A DNA stretch of 64,000 bases from Sphingobacterium hungaricum (GCF_015210005.1 NZ_MU158698.1:1187009-1251008), one strand, 5' to 3'. Shown: positions 8,089-17,714, numbered from the stretch's first letter. Translations and numbers: made by a program. Notes: a model not told the origin generated them from the letters alone.

Positions 8089-8553
8089 ATGGCTAATACC
8101 TATTCTCAATTATATGTTCATTTTGTGTTTGCAGTCAAATACAGAGAGGCAACAATTGGTTTAGATTGGGAAGAAAAATTACATAAATATATAACAGGAA
8201 TTATTCAAAATCAGGGACATAAATTATTGGCAATTAATTCAGCAAGCAACCATATTCATTTATTAATTGTATTAAATCCAACACAGGCTATTTCGGATCT
8301 AATGAGGATAGTAAAAAGTGATAGTTCAGAATTTGTAAACAAAGAAAGATTTACGAAACATCGCTTTCAATGGCAAGAAGGATATGGCGCATTTAGTTAT
8401 AGCCGTTCTCAAATTGACAATGTTGTGAAATACATTCTTAATCAAAAAGAGCACCATAAAAAAGTTTCCTTTCAAGAAGAATATAGAAAAATGTTAAAGG
8501 ATTACAGCATTGATTATGATGACAAATATGTGTTCAAGGATTTGGAAGGTTAG
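8089..8553 (+). CDS. REP-associated tyrosine transposase (Y1/HUH, IS200-like)
   Basis: 154 residues. The Y1-transposase marks are present: N-terminal strand YSQLYVHFVFAVKYRE, the HUH metal-binding pair H55-I-H57 (SNHIHLLI) and the helix VVKYILNQKEHHKKVSF with Tyr115 as likely nucleophile. The protein would nick and join single-stranded DNA at hairpins; here the obvious substrates are the flanking CCTACGG palindromes. I choose ATG 8089; an upstream in-frame TTG (8050) falls inside palindrome 4. The stop codon (8551-8553) lies inside the opening motif of the right cassette, so gene and repeat are physically fused. Confidence 0.88.
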   Translation: MANTYSQLYVHFVFAVKYREATIGLDWEEKLHKYITGIIQNQGHKLLAINSASNHIHLLIVLNPTQAISDLMRIVKSDSSEFVNKERFTKHRFQWQEGYGAFSYSRSQIDNVVKYILNQKEHHKKVSFQEEYRKMLKDYSIDYDDKYVFKDLEG

Positions 8554-8788
8554 TTGCGCACCTACGGAGCGCGTTTTGAACTTGTTGACATCGGGCTACA
8601 AATATTTAGCACCTACGGTGCTTTAAAGGAAACAGAACAGAATGATTTTAGAAAGATTGTGTATTTAATTATGCTTTGCAGAAGCAAGATATTTCCAATA
8701 GCAAAAGACTCGCAATTAATTGCTCCGTAGGAGCAAAAAGTTTGTAGCAAAATTGGAACCATTAAAATTGTGCTCCGTAGGTGCACAA
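8546..8788. repeat. right REP-like palindrome cassette
   Basis: Mirrors the left cassette: (5) 8556-8572 GCGC-ACCTACGGA-GCGC; (6) 8608-8622 AGCAC-CTACG-GTGCT; (7) 8720-8736 TTGCTCC-GTA-GGAGCAA; (8) 8768-8788 TTGTGC-TCCGTAGGT-GCACAA. A decayed extra copy of type 3 (TGCTT-TGCAG-AAGCA, 8672-8686, followed by AGATATTT) sits between 6 and 7. Copies 2 and 6 are preceded by related GCTACAAA text. The last hairpin ends 34 bases before the ATPase start. Confidence 0.85.
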
Positions 8789-8822
8789 CAAAAACTCAAT
8801 AAAACAATTTTAAATTGTTTAT

Positions 8823-11800
8823 ATGGCAGAAACAACAGAACAAAAAGAAACCCTGGAATCAGGAGCTTACGATATCATCCGGAGACGCCTTCAAACGCAA
8901 AAAGAAGATTTGTCGTCCAAATTGCAACAATTAAACGAAGCTCGGAAAGAAGTTTTTAATTCGACGAACTTTGTGCTAAAGGCAAATCAGCGCATCACCA
9001 CAGAAAATAATTGTGTCGCTCGTGGGATTTTGGCTTTAGAGAACTTGTGCATTTTTGGATACAACGTGCATTTCGGATTGCGGACAGAAATAAAATTAGA
9101 TGATGTTTTCAGCATCTATTTATTTGAGAACAATCAGTTTGTTCCTCAATCACTGGATTTGATTCAGGATACCAACTTCATCACGGATTATCAAAATCTC
9201 TATAAATATTACCGCGACTCCATCTTCTCAAAATTCCGAAGGACGGAAAATTATTTGTACATGATTTTCCAGACCAGCAAAAATGCAGAAGACTTAAAAG
9301 CATTCAAGTGGCTGATCAAAAATGGAAAGCTGATTTATCAGGATGACCGCAGCATCCACGAAGTAAAAATTGCACCGCAATTTGAATTTGATTGGATCAA
9401 AACCACCTTGGAAGACCGCCGGCTTGGAAAATTTCCACATATTTCAATTTTAGACAAGTTGTTTATCGAGGCCCTGCACGGCGATATCACATTTAAAATC
9501 GAAGACAATACGGATTCTGGAAAAGGAATTTATTCGGAAAAAGTAACGAATATCGACCAGCAATTGGATGATGCTGAATATTATTATGCAGATTTAGGCA
9601 ACCTGATTGCCATTCGCATCAAACCTTATCAAGAGGAATTCCGCGCCTACGTTTTTAATCAGCGCACAAAGGAAGTTGTTAACCTAAAATCGCTCAACCA
9701 ATCGGCGATACTGTTGCCGGATAACCAAGGGATTATTTTCTCCAATGGGTATTATTTGCAGAACGGAACGCATAAAGTCTTTGATGGACAGCATGAGAAC
9801 TTTTCATTCCTGCGCAAAATTGCTTCGCCAAACGGGGAAGATTACTTATATATTTTTACGCAATCAGAAACCAATACCTACATCCTGATGTCGTACAACA
9901 TCATTCAGCAATCTGTCGAAACACCGATTGTATGCAATGGATTTACGATTTTCAAAGATGGAAGTTTGATATACTTCCGTACAGAAGCAGAAGCTACACG
10001 TCATCATCAAGTTCAGATTTGGGAAACGCCTTACATGGCCGAACTGAAAGAAAACCAGGAACGCAAAGATGATCCTTTATATAAAGTTGGGAACAAACAG
10101 ATTGTGCAAGCGATGGCCGAGGTGCAGGAAGTTGTCCAATTGATCAACAAGGAAGATTCTTACGAAGGTTTGTATGAGGATATTTTAAAGAAATCGAATG
10201 CTTTGCTCGACTCCTATTTTTGGATAAACGATCCGGCACTGCATAATCTGGGCGAACCTTTAACTCAGATTAAAGGGGTTGCCAATACAGCCATTGACGA
10301 GTTTGTCAAAGTTCAGGCGCAACGAAAGCATGCGCTTGAAATCCTTCAAGCGACCGATAAAAAACTCGAAGAACTGAATTTCAAAATCAACAGCACTGTT
10401 GTTGAGAAACTGGATCAGCTGGTTCATCAATTGGCGGATGCGCGTAGGCTTCAGGGCGAAGTTATTGATCTGAAAAATGTCAAATACATTGATCTAGATC
10501 GTGTAGAAAAACTATTGGAACAGCTCAATGGCATTACGGAGGATCTTTCTGCCAAGACCATCGAATTCTTATTGCGAGATGAAGCATTGGCGCCTTATGA
10601 ATTGAAAGTAGCTGAACAAAAACAAAACGTAGAAAACATTACGAAAGTTTTTGACGCCAGAGCCGTCGAAGAAGCAAATACGCAGATTTCGAGTGAGCTG
10701 GAGTTACTGATCGATATTCTGAATAGCCTGAAAATCGAGGACGCCACACAAACAACCAAGATCATCGAAAAAATATCAGTTATTTTTTCTTTGTTGAATG
10801 AAGTGCGTGCGCAATTAACCAGAAAATTAAATTCGCTGAAAAGCAAGGAAGCAATTGCAGAATTTTCTGCACAGCTGACTTTGATTGAGCAATCTGTCGT
10901 TAACTATTTAGAGCTTTCGACAACGGCCGAAAAAGCGGAAGAATACTACACGAAGATTGTCGTTCAACTCGAAGAGATCGAGAGCAAATTCTCAGAATTT
11001 GATGATTTCTCACTGAAAATTGCAGATAAGCGAGACGAAATTATCAAAGCGTTTAACAGCAAGCGCGAACAGCTGATTGAGCAGATCAATAAGCGCACAA
11101 ATTCGCTGGAACAAATCGGAATTCGTGTACTAAAAAATATCGAGAACAAATCCAAATCATTCGCTTCGCGAGAAGAAATTTTGAGCTTCTATTCTTCTGA
11201 TTTAATGATTGACAAAATCCGCCAATTGATTGCGGAACTCAAAACATTAAATGATGTTTCGAAAGCTGAAAACTTAGAAAACCAGTTAAAAAAATCTCAA
11301 GAGGATGCGCTTCGTATTCTGCGTGATAAAACCGAATTGTATGTTGACGGCGAGAATATCATTGCCCTTGGCAAACATAAATTCTCTGTCAACAATCAAT
11401 CTTTAAGCTTGACTCTGCTCCGAAGAAATGATGAACTGTATTACCATCTGACCGGAACAAGCTTCTACCAACTGGTCAAAAACAGCGAAATCACGGCTTT
11501 CCAAGATATATGGGAACAAGAATTGGTTTCGGAAAATGCCGCGGTTTATCGGGGATCCTATTTGGCTTATAAAACATTTCTAGCAGGAAAAGATTCACCG
11601 GAAAATTTCAATGCCGAAGAATTCATAAACCGTCAGGTAGAACAATCGTATACCGAATCCTACATTAAAGGTGTTCACAATTTCGATGCGCTGAAAATTT
11701 ACAGCGCCTTGCTTGAACTGGACATGAAGCTGGATTTGCTTCGGTACGATGCCGCTACGCGCGCGACTGCTCAGCTTTTCTGGCATTCTTTGGCTGAAGA

Positions 11801-13658
11801 AAACAGAAAGAAACTATTGGGATTGATCCATTCTACGCATGCTGTTTTGAAAACATTTCCTAATTCAAAACGCTATGAATCCGTTATAGAAAATATAGAG
11901 GAACAATATAAAAAATGGGATTCGCTGACGGCATTCACGAACATAAATGCGCATTCGATTTCACATTATTTGTTTCAAACATTTACGAAATTCGGAAAAT
12001 TCTCTTTGAGCGAGGCCGCCGATCATTTAAAGCAAGAATTCGTGCGTTATTTGGAGAGCAAAAAAGCATTCAAGGATTTTGAGCATGATATTCTTAACGA
12101 AGAATTTGCATTGGTGGACCGCTACTATCTGGCATTGAATTGGCTGAACTCGTTTATTGATGATCAAGAAAACTACGAACAGTATAGAAAACATATCGAA
12201 GAAACGGCGACCGAGTTGTTATTCCCGAATGATGAAAACGAATTGATATTCGGCAAAGATGCCTTAATGATCGATGGACTGAAAGGAAACCATCCAACAC
12301 TAAACAATGGATCTATCCAAATCAATTATCATCAATTTGTATCGCAGTTAGATACATTCACGCAAGTAAATGTACCTCGTTTCCAAGCCTTCACGCAACT
12401 TAAAGAACAGCTAAGCAAGTCTTACGAAAAGGAATTAAAAATATCGGAATTCGAACCAAAAGTATTGACTTCTTTTGTCCGCAATAAATTGATAAACGAT
12501 GTGTATTTCCCTTTGATTGGAAATAACTTAGCAAAACAATTGGGGGCAGCAGGCGACAATAAGCGTACCGCAAGAATGGGAATGTTGTTGTTGATTTCTC
12601 CTCCAGGTTATGGTAAAACTACCCTGATGGAATATTTAGCCAAAACAATGGGTCTTCATTTTATCAAGATAAACGGGCCGACCATCGGTCATTCGATAAC
12701 TTCCATTGATCCAGTTGAGGCAAAAACTTCAGGAGAACGGGAAGAATTGAAAAAGATAAATCTTTCATTCGAAATGGCAGACAATGTGATGCTATATCTT
12801 GATGATATTCAGCATTTGAATCCAGAATTTCTTCAGAAATTTATTTCTTTGGCCGATGGCCAAAGAAAAATTGATGGCATTTTCGAAGGAGAAAGTAAAA
12901 CCTATGACCTGCGTGGCAAACGTTTTTGCATTGTGATGGCTGGGAATCCGTATACCGAAAGCGGAAGTAAATTCCAGATTCCGGACATGTTGGCCAATCG
13001 CGCGGATGTGTACAATCTGGGTGATGTTATTGGCGATACGGAAGCTGTTTTCAATTTAAGCTTAATCGAAAATGCTGCTATAGAAAATGTATATTTAGAA
13101 AAAATTGCAAGCAAATCGTTCAAAGATTTCTATGCTTTAGTAGATTTTGTTCAGAATAGAGGCGAACAATTGCCTGATTTGGAAGGAAATTATTTGAAGC
13201 AAGAAGTAGATGATTTTATTGCTGTTTTAAAGCACATTTTGAAAATTCGCGATGTCGTGATCAAAGTAAATCAAAATTACATTCAAAGCGCCGCGATGCA
13301 AGATAGTTACCGAACCGAGCCTCCTTTTAAAATGCAGGGATCTTATCGTAACATGAGTAAGCTTGTCGCGCAGGTCATTCCGATGATGAATGATAAAGAG
13401 GTTGACCAAGTACTTTTAGCGCATTATGAAAGTGAGTCGCAGACTTTAACTGCCGATACGGAATCAAATTTATTGAAGTTAAAAGAACTAGCAAAGCAAA
13501 TGACGCCTGAAGAAAAAACCCGCTGGGAAGAAATCAAAGAGATCTTCCGGAAGAATAATAAGCATGGCGGATTAGCGAAGGATGACAAACTATTTGCTCA
13601 AATGCTTGATTTCAATGAAAATCTAGAAGGAATTATTAAGGCAATTAAAGGAAAATAA
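8823..13658 (+). CDS. giant AAA ATPase (DUF3686 / 'DNA repair ATPase' type)
   Basis: 1611 residues. The N-terminal ~430 residues look beta-rich and carry conserved phrases such as RRLGKFPHISILDKLFIEALHGD in short form (DKLFIEALHGDITFKIEDN). Residues ~470-840 are long coiled coils (KLEELNFKINSTVVEKLDQL and similar). An AAA domain follows: Walker A SPPGYGKTT at ~1258-1266, Walker B VMLYLDDIQ at ~1320-1328 and an arginine-containing ANRAD region. From memory, this architecture matches proteins annotated DUF3686 / ATPase involved in DNA repair; I cannot verify by search. Co-occurrence with PspA and flotillin suggests an envelope remodelling motor instead of DNA repair. Start ATG 8823 is 34 bases after the last palindrome, so expression may depend on read-through of the RAYT unit. 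Confidence 0.8.
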   Translation: MAETTEQKETLESGAYDIIRRRLQTQKEDLSSKLQQLNEARKEVFNSTNFVLKANQRITTENNCVARGILALENLCIFGYNVHFGLRTEIKLDDVFSIYLFENNQFVPQSLDLIQDTNFITDYQNLYKYYRDSIFSKFRRTENYLYMIFQTSKNAEDLKAFKWLIKNGKLIYQDDRSIHEVKIAPQFEFDWIKTTLEDRRLGKFPHISILDKLFIEALHGDITFKIEDNTDSGKGIYSEKVTNIDQQLDDAEYYYADLGNLIAIRIKPYQEEFRAYVFNQRTKEVVNLKSLNQSAILLPDNQGIIFSNGYYLQNGTHKVFDGQHENFSFLRKIASPNGEDYLYIFTQSETNTYILMSYNIIQQSVETPIVCNGFTIFKDGSLIYFRTEAEATRHHQVQIWETPYMAELKENQERKDDPLYKVGNKQIVQAMAEVQEVVQLINKEDSYEGLYEDILKKSNALLDSYFWINDPALHNLGEPLTQIKGVANTAIDEFVKVQAQRKHALEILQATDKKLEELNFKINSTVVEKLDQLVHQLADARRLQGEVIDLKNVKYIDLDRVEKLLEQLNGITEDLSAKTIEFLLRDEALAPYELKVAEQKQNVENITKVFDARAVEEANTQISSELELLIDILNSLKIEDATQTTKIIEKISVIFSLLNEVRAQLTRKLNSLKSKEAIAEFSAQLTLIEQSVVNYLELSTTAEKAEEYYTKIVVQLEEIESKFSEFDDFSLKIADKRDEIIKAFNSKREQLIEQINKRTNSLEQIGIRVLKNIENKSKSFASREEILSFYSSDLMIDKIRQLIAELKTLNDVSKAENLENQLKKSQEDALRILRDKTELYVDGENIIALGKHKFSVNNQSLSLTLLRRNDELYYHLTGTSFYQLVKNSEITAFQDIWEQELVSENAAVYRGSYLAYKTFLAGKDSPENFNAEEFINRQVEQSYTESYIKGVHNFDALKIYSALLELDMKLDLLRYDAATRATAQLFWHSLAEENRKKLLGLIHSTHAVLKTFPNSKRYESVIENIEEQYKKWDSLTAFTNINAHSISHYLFQTFTKFGKFSLSEAADHLKQEFVRYLESKKAFKDFEHDILNEEFALVDRYYLALNWLNSFIDDQENYEQYRKHIEETATELLFPNDENELIFGKDALMIDGLKGNHPTLNNGSIQINYHQFVSQLDTFTQVNVPRFQAFTQLKEQLSKSYEKELKISEFEPKVLTSFVRNKLINDVYFPLIGNNLAKQLGAAGDNKRTARMGMLLLISPPGYGKTTLMEYLAKTMGLHFIKINGPTIGHSITSIDPVEAKTSGEREELKKINLSFEMADNVMLYLDDIQHLNPEFLQKFISLADGQRKIDGIFEGESKTYDLRGKRFCIVMAGNPYTESGSKFQIPDMLANRADVYNLGDVIGDTEAVFNLSLIENAAIENVYLEKIASKSFKDFYALVDFVQNRGEQLPDLEGNYLKQEVDDFIAVLKHILKIRDVVIKVNQNYIQSAAMQDSYRTEPPFKMQGSYRNMSKLVAQVIPMMNDKEVDQVLLAHYESESQTLTADTESNLLKLKELAKQMTPEEKTRWEEIKEIFRKNNKHGGLAKDDKLFAQMLDFNENLEGIIKAIKGK

Positions 13659-13683
13659 ATTCGTACACCCTAAAACCTATACT

Positions 13684-16137
13684 ATGAGGAGCCATCTTTA
13701 TATGATGCTAATTGCACTTTCTATGTCGTCCATTGCGAAGGCACAGGACACCATATACTTCGACCAGGATTGGAATGAAACTTCAAAAGCCAACCATTCT
13801 TTTTATAGGCCGATGCCTTTGGCAAAAGTCGGAGAATTGGAATTGCTAAAAGATTATTACAAAAATGGGAATCTCCAATTTCAAGCTTATATCAAGGACA
13901 GCAAAGAAGATCACTTTGTAGGCGATGTGTATTATTATGAAGAAAATGGATTTGATAGCAATTCAAGACAATATTACAATGAAAGCTCAATAAAGGAGCT
14001 TAGCTATTACAATCAGGATGGAAGCGTTTGGAAAAAAATCAGCTACGACGAAAATGGCAAAAAATCGAAGATTAGCATTTTTCTGAAAGGAAAGGAATTG
14101 TTTTCGGGAGAAATAATCGATGCCAACACTTTTTCAGGAACATTTAATCCACCAAAACCTGAATCCTATTATGATCGATTTGAAGAAATGACGGAACCTT
14201 CGGTAATTACTTACGAAGGACCCGTAGCAACAGCAGAAGTAACGCTAGAAGACGAATCACCAAAAACTTCTTATTTAGAAGTTACCTATTGGAAAAACGG
14301 TCAAAAAGCAGCTGAATCCAAATTTGAAAACACAGACTATTCAAATGGTAAAATTGTTTCAAAAAAACATTGGGACGAAAATGGGAAACTGATTAGTTCG
14401 GTGACGTTTGAAGATGATGGCATTGCTAAGAAATATGTTGATATTGACTATTACACCAATAACCAAGTCGCAATTTCCGTTCAAGAGATGAAAGAAATGC
14501 GGTCGCAAAATGAATACGAAAAACGCACACTCTATTCGGAAAAGGGTGAAATCCTATCCGAACAAAAATACCAAGATGGAGAATTAGCTGAAGTCATCAA
14601 TTACAATTTAGCTGATAGAACGCAAAGCACTCAATTGTATCGAGAAGGAATGCCCTACGATGGAGAATTCACTACAGTTATCGGATATAATCAATTGTTC
14701 TACACGTTTAAAAACGGTAAAAAAGAAGGAAAAATAACAGTAAAAGATCGCGAAACAAACACGATTACGCTTTACGAGGGATACTATAAAGACGATTTAC
14801 CTTTCGATGGCTATTTTATTATCGATGGCGCTGAAACATATCAATTGCATCACTATACAAACGGGAAACAAGAGGGCGTTCAAAAAGTATTCGCTAATTT
14901 CTTTGACGATGAAGTCAAAGAAGAATTTGAAATGAAGAATGGCGTATTAGATGGATATTACAACTATTATACTGATGGTAAATTAGTTTTTGAAAGCCGC
15001 TATAAGGATGGAAAAATAATGGATGGAACGCAAATCAGCAAAGAAGAGAAATGGGTATATCGCAATGGCGAATTAGTCGAAAAGACGGTATTCACTGACA
15101 GCTATAATTCGGAACCAAAATTGATCGAGCGATATGAAAATAACCAAATCGCTTCCGTTGAATATTTTAACTTTACGATTGCAGAAAAAGAGCAAGAAAG
15201 TTATTTAGGAACTTACAAAAATGGTGAACCTTACGATGGTTATTTTACCCTTCATAACCTGATTGATGACATATACCTTGTGGATTATTACGAAAAAGGA
15301 ACTTTCCGATTCCAATATTCGTTTGATATCCTAGAACAACTAGAAAATTACAGGCACTACACTTATTTCGAAAAATCAGAAATTGAAAATGGAAAAATCA
15401 TAAATGGTTCAGAATTTTTGCCACAAACGAAAAATGGTTTGGTCAAACTGGTTCATCAAAACAAAAACATCACAGCAGCGGAAATCAACATTTTCGCGAT
15501 GCATTACTTTAACCGGATCAATCTGAAGATCGTAAATGATGAAATTGAGATTTCAGACATGAGCTCGCCCTTAAGAATAAAGATTTTCAAAGAAAAGGAC
15601 TACATAACGGGGAGTCTTTTTGAAGGAGATGAACTGTTAAGAACACAAAAATTTCCGACGGAAGTGAAAGACGGTAGTCCAAACTCGATCAGCTTTTACT
15701 ATGTAAAAAATAATAAAATAGAAACTTTTTCGATAGATCATTTTCCAGAAAATTACGAAGTAAGTAGTGAAAACAGAGCATTTGAAATCATTCTCACAAA
15801 ATTTCCGATGACGACAAATAAGTCTATGAATGAAATTTTGCAATCTCTTCTTGAAATATTTCAATCAGAAGATAGCGGTGAGTTTGAAGAACTTGTTGAA
15901 AATACATTGTTTCCGTTCCCTACATCTGATTTTCTAAGCAAAATGGAATACGATGAAAATGGGCAGCCGCTTTTTGGAATCAAAATCAACATGGAGACTA
16001 GTGGCAAAATTTTAGTAGAAGCCATGGAGAATGGTAAAGTCCGAAAAACAAAACGGCTGGAATCATTGTCCGCTTTGCTAGCAAATGATAAAGAAGTTTT
16101 GCAGAAATTTTGGCAACAATTTATTAATGAAATGTAG
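13684..16137 (+). CDS. exported MORN/YwqK-repeat protein
   Basis: 817 residues with a cleavable signal peptide (MRSHLYMMLIALSMSSIAKA-Q). Many repeats of the type Y-Y-x-N-G-x-x-x-x-x-x-Y follow, for example DYYKNGNLQFQAYIKD, SYYNQDGSVWKKISYDENGK, TYWKNGQKAAESKFEN and HYTNGKQEGVQKVF, i.e. MORN-like/YwqK beta-hairpin repeats through residue ~560. The last ~250 residues show no clear repeats. Such proteins are often labelled YwqK-family antitoxin, but the label carries little functional weight; here the signal peptide places it in the periplasm or on the surface. It starts 25 bases after the ATPase stop and is followed by a terminator, so it is probably the last gene of the envelope operon. Confidence 0.75.
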   Translation: MRSHLYMMLIALSMSSIAKAQDTIYFDQDWNETSKANHSFYRPMPLAKVGELELLKDYYKNGNLQFQAYIKDSKEDHFVGDVYYYEENGFDSNSRQYYNESSIKELSYYNQDGSVWKKISYDENGKKSKISIFLKGKELFSGEIIDANTFSGTFNPPKPESYYDRFEEMTEPSVITYEGPVATAEVTLEDESPKTSYLEVTYWKNGQKAAESKFENTDYSNGKIVSKKHWDENGKLISSVTFEDDGIAKKYVDIDYYTNNQVAISVQEMKEMRSQNEYEKRTLYSEKGEILSEQKYQDGELAEVINYNLADRTQSTQLYREGMPYDGEFTTVIGYNQLFYTFKNGKKEGKITVKDRETNTITLYEGYYKDDLPFDGYFIIDGAETYQLHHYTNGKQEGVQKVFANFFDDEVKEEFEMKNGVLDGYYNYYTDGKLVFESRYKDGKIMDGTQISKEEKWVYRNGELVEKTVFTDSYNSEPKLIERYENNQIASVEYFNFTIAEKEQESYLGTYKNGEPYDGYFTLHNLIDDIYLVDYYEKGTFRFQYSFDILEQLENYRHYTYFEKSEIENGKIINGSEFLPQTKNGLVKLVHQNKNITAAEINIFAMHYFNRINLKIVNDEIEISDMSSPLRIKIFKEKDYITGSLFEGDELLRTQKFPTEVKDGSPNSISFYYVKNNKIETFSIDHFPENYEVSSENRAFEIILTKFPMTTNKSMNEILQSLLEIFQSEDSGEFEELVENTLFPFPTSDFLSKMEYDENGQPLFGIKINMETSGKILVEAMENGKVRKTKRLESLSALLANDKEVLQKFWQQFINEM

Positions 16138-16150
16138 CAAGATAAAGCAA

Positions 16151-16190
16151 AAAAAATCCCGGATCCATTTAATTGGATCCGGGATTTTTT
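16151..16190. terminator. bidirectional hairpin terminator
   Basis: An 11-bp perfect stem TCCCGGATCCA (16157-16167) / TGGATCCGGGA (16174-16184) with loop TTTAAT, flanked by A6 and T6. It separates the convergent MORN-repeat gene and argH and can serve both. Confidence 0.92.
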
Positions 16191-16206
16191 CTTTTTTAGA
16201 AATAAC

Positions 16207-17538
16207 TTATCGAACTAATTCGTCGATTGCCTGATCGACTTTTTCAAAATTAAAACCAGCAACAACTTCATTAAATTGACGTTCGATTTGATCGTTTTGC
16301 AAGTTGCCTATGCTTCCCTCGTGGGTATGATTTACGGTTTTGCTCGGCTTAAATGTTCCTGATTCGATGGCTGCGCCAATGTTTTTGTAGGCATCGCGGA
16401 ATGGAATACCACTTAGCACTTCATTATTGACAACTTCGACTGAAAACAGATAATCATATTTTGGGTCTTCCAAGATGGCATCTTTTAATGAAATATGGTC
16501 AAGCATAAAGGTGCAGATTTCCAAACAATCGTTCAAAGATTTGAACGAAGGGAATAAACTTTCCTTTAACAATTGCAATTCACGATGGTAACCGGAAGGC
16601 AGATTGGTGGTCATCAATGCAATTTCATTCGGCAAAGCCTGAATCTTATTGCATCGTCCGCGCATAATCTCAAATACATCTGGATTCTTTTTGTGAGGCA
16701 TAATGCTCGATCCAGTCGTTAAATGATCTGGAAAAGAGATAAAACCAAAGTTTTGATTGATAAACAAGGTAACGTCCATAGCAAACTTGCCTAGCGTCGC
16801 TGCGACAGAACTCATGGCTTGCGCCAATACACGTTCCGTCTTCCCCCTACCCATTTGTGCATAAACCACATTGTAGTTCAAATCCTGAAAACCCAATAGG
16901 TCGGTTGTCATTCTTCGGTTTAAAGGAAATGAAGAACCATAACCCGCGGCCGAACCTAAAGGATTTTTATTGCTGATGTTCCAAGCTGCTTTCAGCAGTT
17001 CCAAATCATCGACTAAACTTTCGGCATAAGCCGCAAACCACAATCCAAAAGATGAAGGCATTGCGATCTGCAAATGCGTGTATCCTGGAATCAGTATGTC
17101 TTTATTTTCATTGCTTAATCGAATCAATTGCTGGAACAATGCTGTGACCTGATCAACAAGTTGTTTGATTTCAAATCTGAAATACAGCTTCAGGTCCACT
17201 AAAACCTGATCATTGCGCGAACGGCCTGAGTGAATTTTCTTTCCTGCTTCGCCTACGCGTTGCGTCAGCATCATTTCAATCTGCGAATGAACATCTTCCA
17301 CCGTATCTTCAATAGTGAAATTTCCCGATTGAATTTCTTGATAAATGGTTTTGAGTTCTTTTTGTACTAAAGCCAAATCTTCATCGCTCAATAAGTTAAT
17401 GCTGTTAAGCATTTTTGTGTGCGCTAAAGAGCCCAAAACATCCGCAGTAGCCAATTGTAAATCCATCGCTCGATCATTGCCAACGGTAAATGATTCCACA
17501 AAAGAATCTACATCAATATTTTTTTGCCAAATTTTCAT
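16207..17538 (-). CDS. argH: argininosuccinate lyase
   Basis: 443 residues. Catalyses the last step of arginine synthesis, argininosuccinate to arginine plus fumarate, in the cytoplasm. The fumarase/aspartase-superfamily signature GSSIMPHKKNP lies at residues 276-286 and contains the catalytic serine; HSGRSRNDQV (103-112) and GYTHLQIAMPSS (152-163) are the other two conserved blocks. Length is slightly below the ~460 of many bacterial ArgH. ATG start at 17536-17538. It is separated from argC and argG (27.8-30.6 kb), so the arginine genes are split in this genome. Confidence 0.97.
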   Translation of the reverse strand: MKIWQKNIDVDSFVESFTVGNDRAMDLQLATADVLGSLAHTKMLNSINLLSDEDLALVQKELKTIYQEIQSGNFTIEDTVEDVHSQIEMMLTQRVGEAGKKIHSGRSRNDQVLVDLKLYFRFEIKQLVDQVTALFQQLIRLSNENKDILIPGYTHLQIAMPSSFGLWFAAYAESLVDDLELLKAAWNISNKNPLGSAAGYGSSFPLNRRMTTDLLGFQDLNYNVVYAQMGRGKTERVLAQAMSSVAATLGKFAMDVTLFINQNFGFISFPDHLTTGSSIMPHKKNPDVFEIMRGRCNKIQALPNEIALMTTNLPSGYHRELQLLKESLFPSFKSLNDCLEICTFMLDHISLKDAILEDPKYDYLFSVEVVNNEVLSGIPFRDAYKNIGAAIESGTFKPSKTVNHTHEGSIGNLQNDQIERQFNEVVAGFNFEKVDQAIDELVR

Positions 17539-17714
17539 GCTAAAAATTTAAGAACACAAAAATACCATTTGACATTGGATATCACAACGCTCATTAAATC
17601 ATATCTATAAGAAAACCAAAAATTGATTTTAAATTTTTGTTAATTTTTTAAAATTATATTTTTTCAAAAAACCGCCTTTAACGCTATTTAACATAAATTA
17701 ACGTCTCTAAAAAT

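Larger units (their letters stand above)
7844..8788 (+). mobile_element. REPtron-like unit: RAYT transposase between two REP cassettes
   Basis: A single transposase gene is enclosed by two cassettes that carry the same four palindrome types in the same order and orientation (7844-8070 and 8546-8788). Both cassettes start with AAGGTTA followed by TTGCGCACCTACGG. No simple terminal inverted repeats or target duplications are evident, which fits domesticated REP-associated transposases more than a classical insertion sequence. It lies between two genes that appear to belong to one operon. Exact borders are inferred from the cassette ends. Confidence 0.75.

Noticed and set aside
8720-8959. Open frame of 79 residues across the right REP cassette into the ATPase gene
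   Set aside because: Runs through palindromes 7 and 8 and then another frame of the ATPase; Arg/Lys-rich with no protein pattern.
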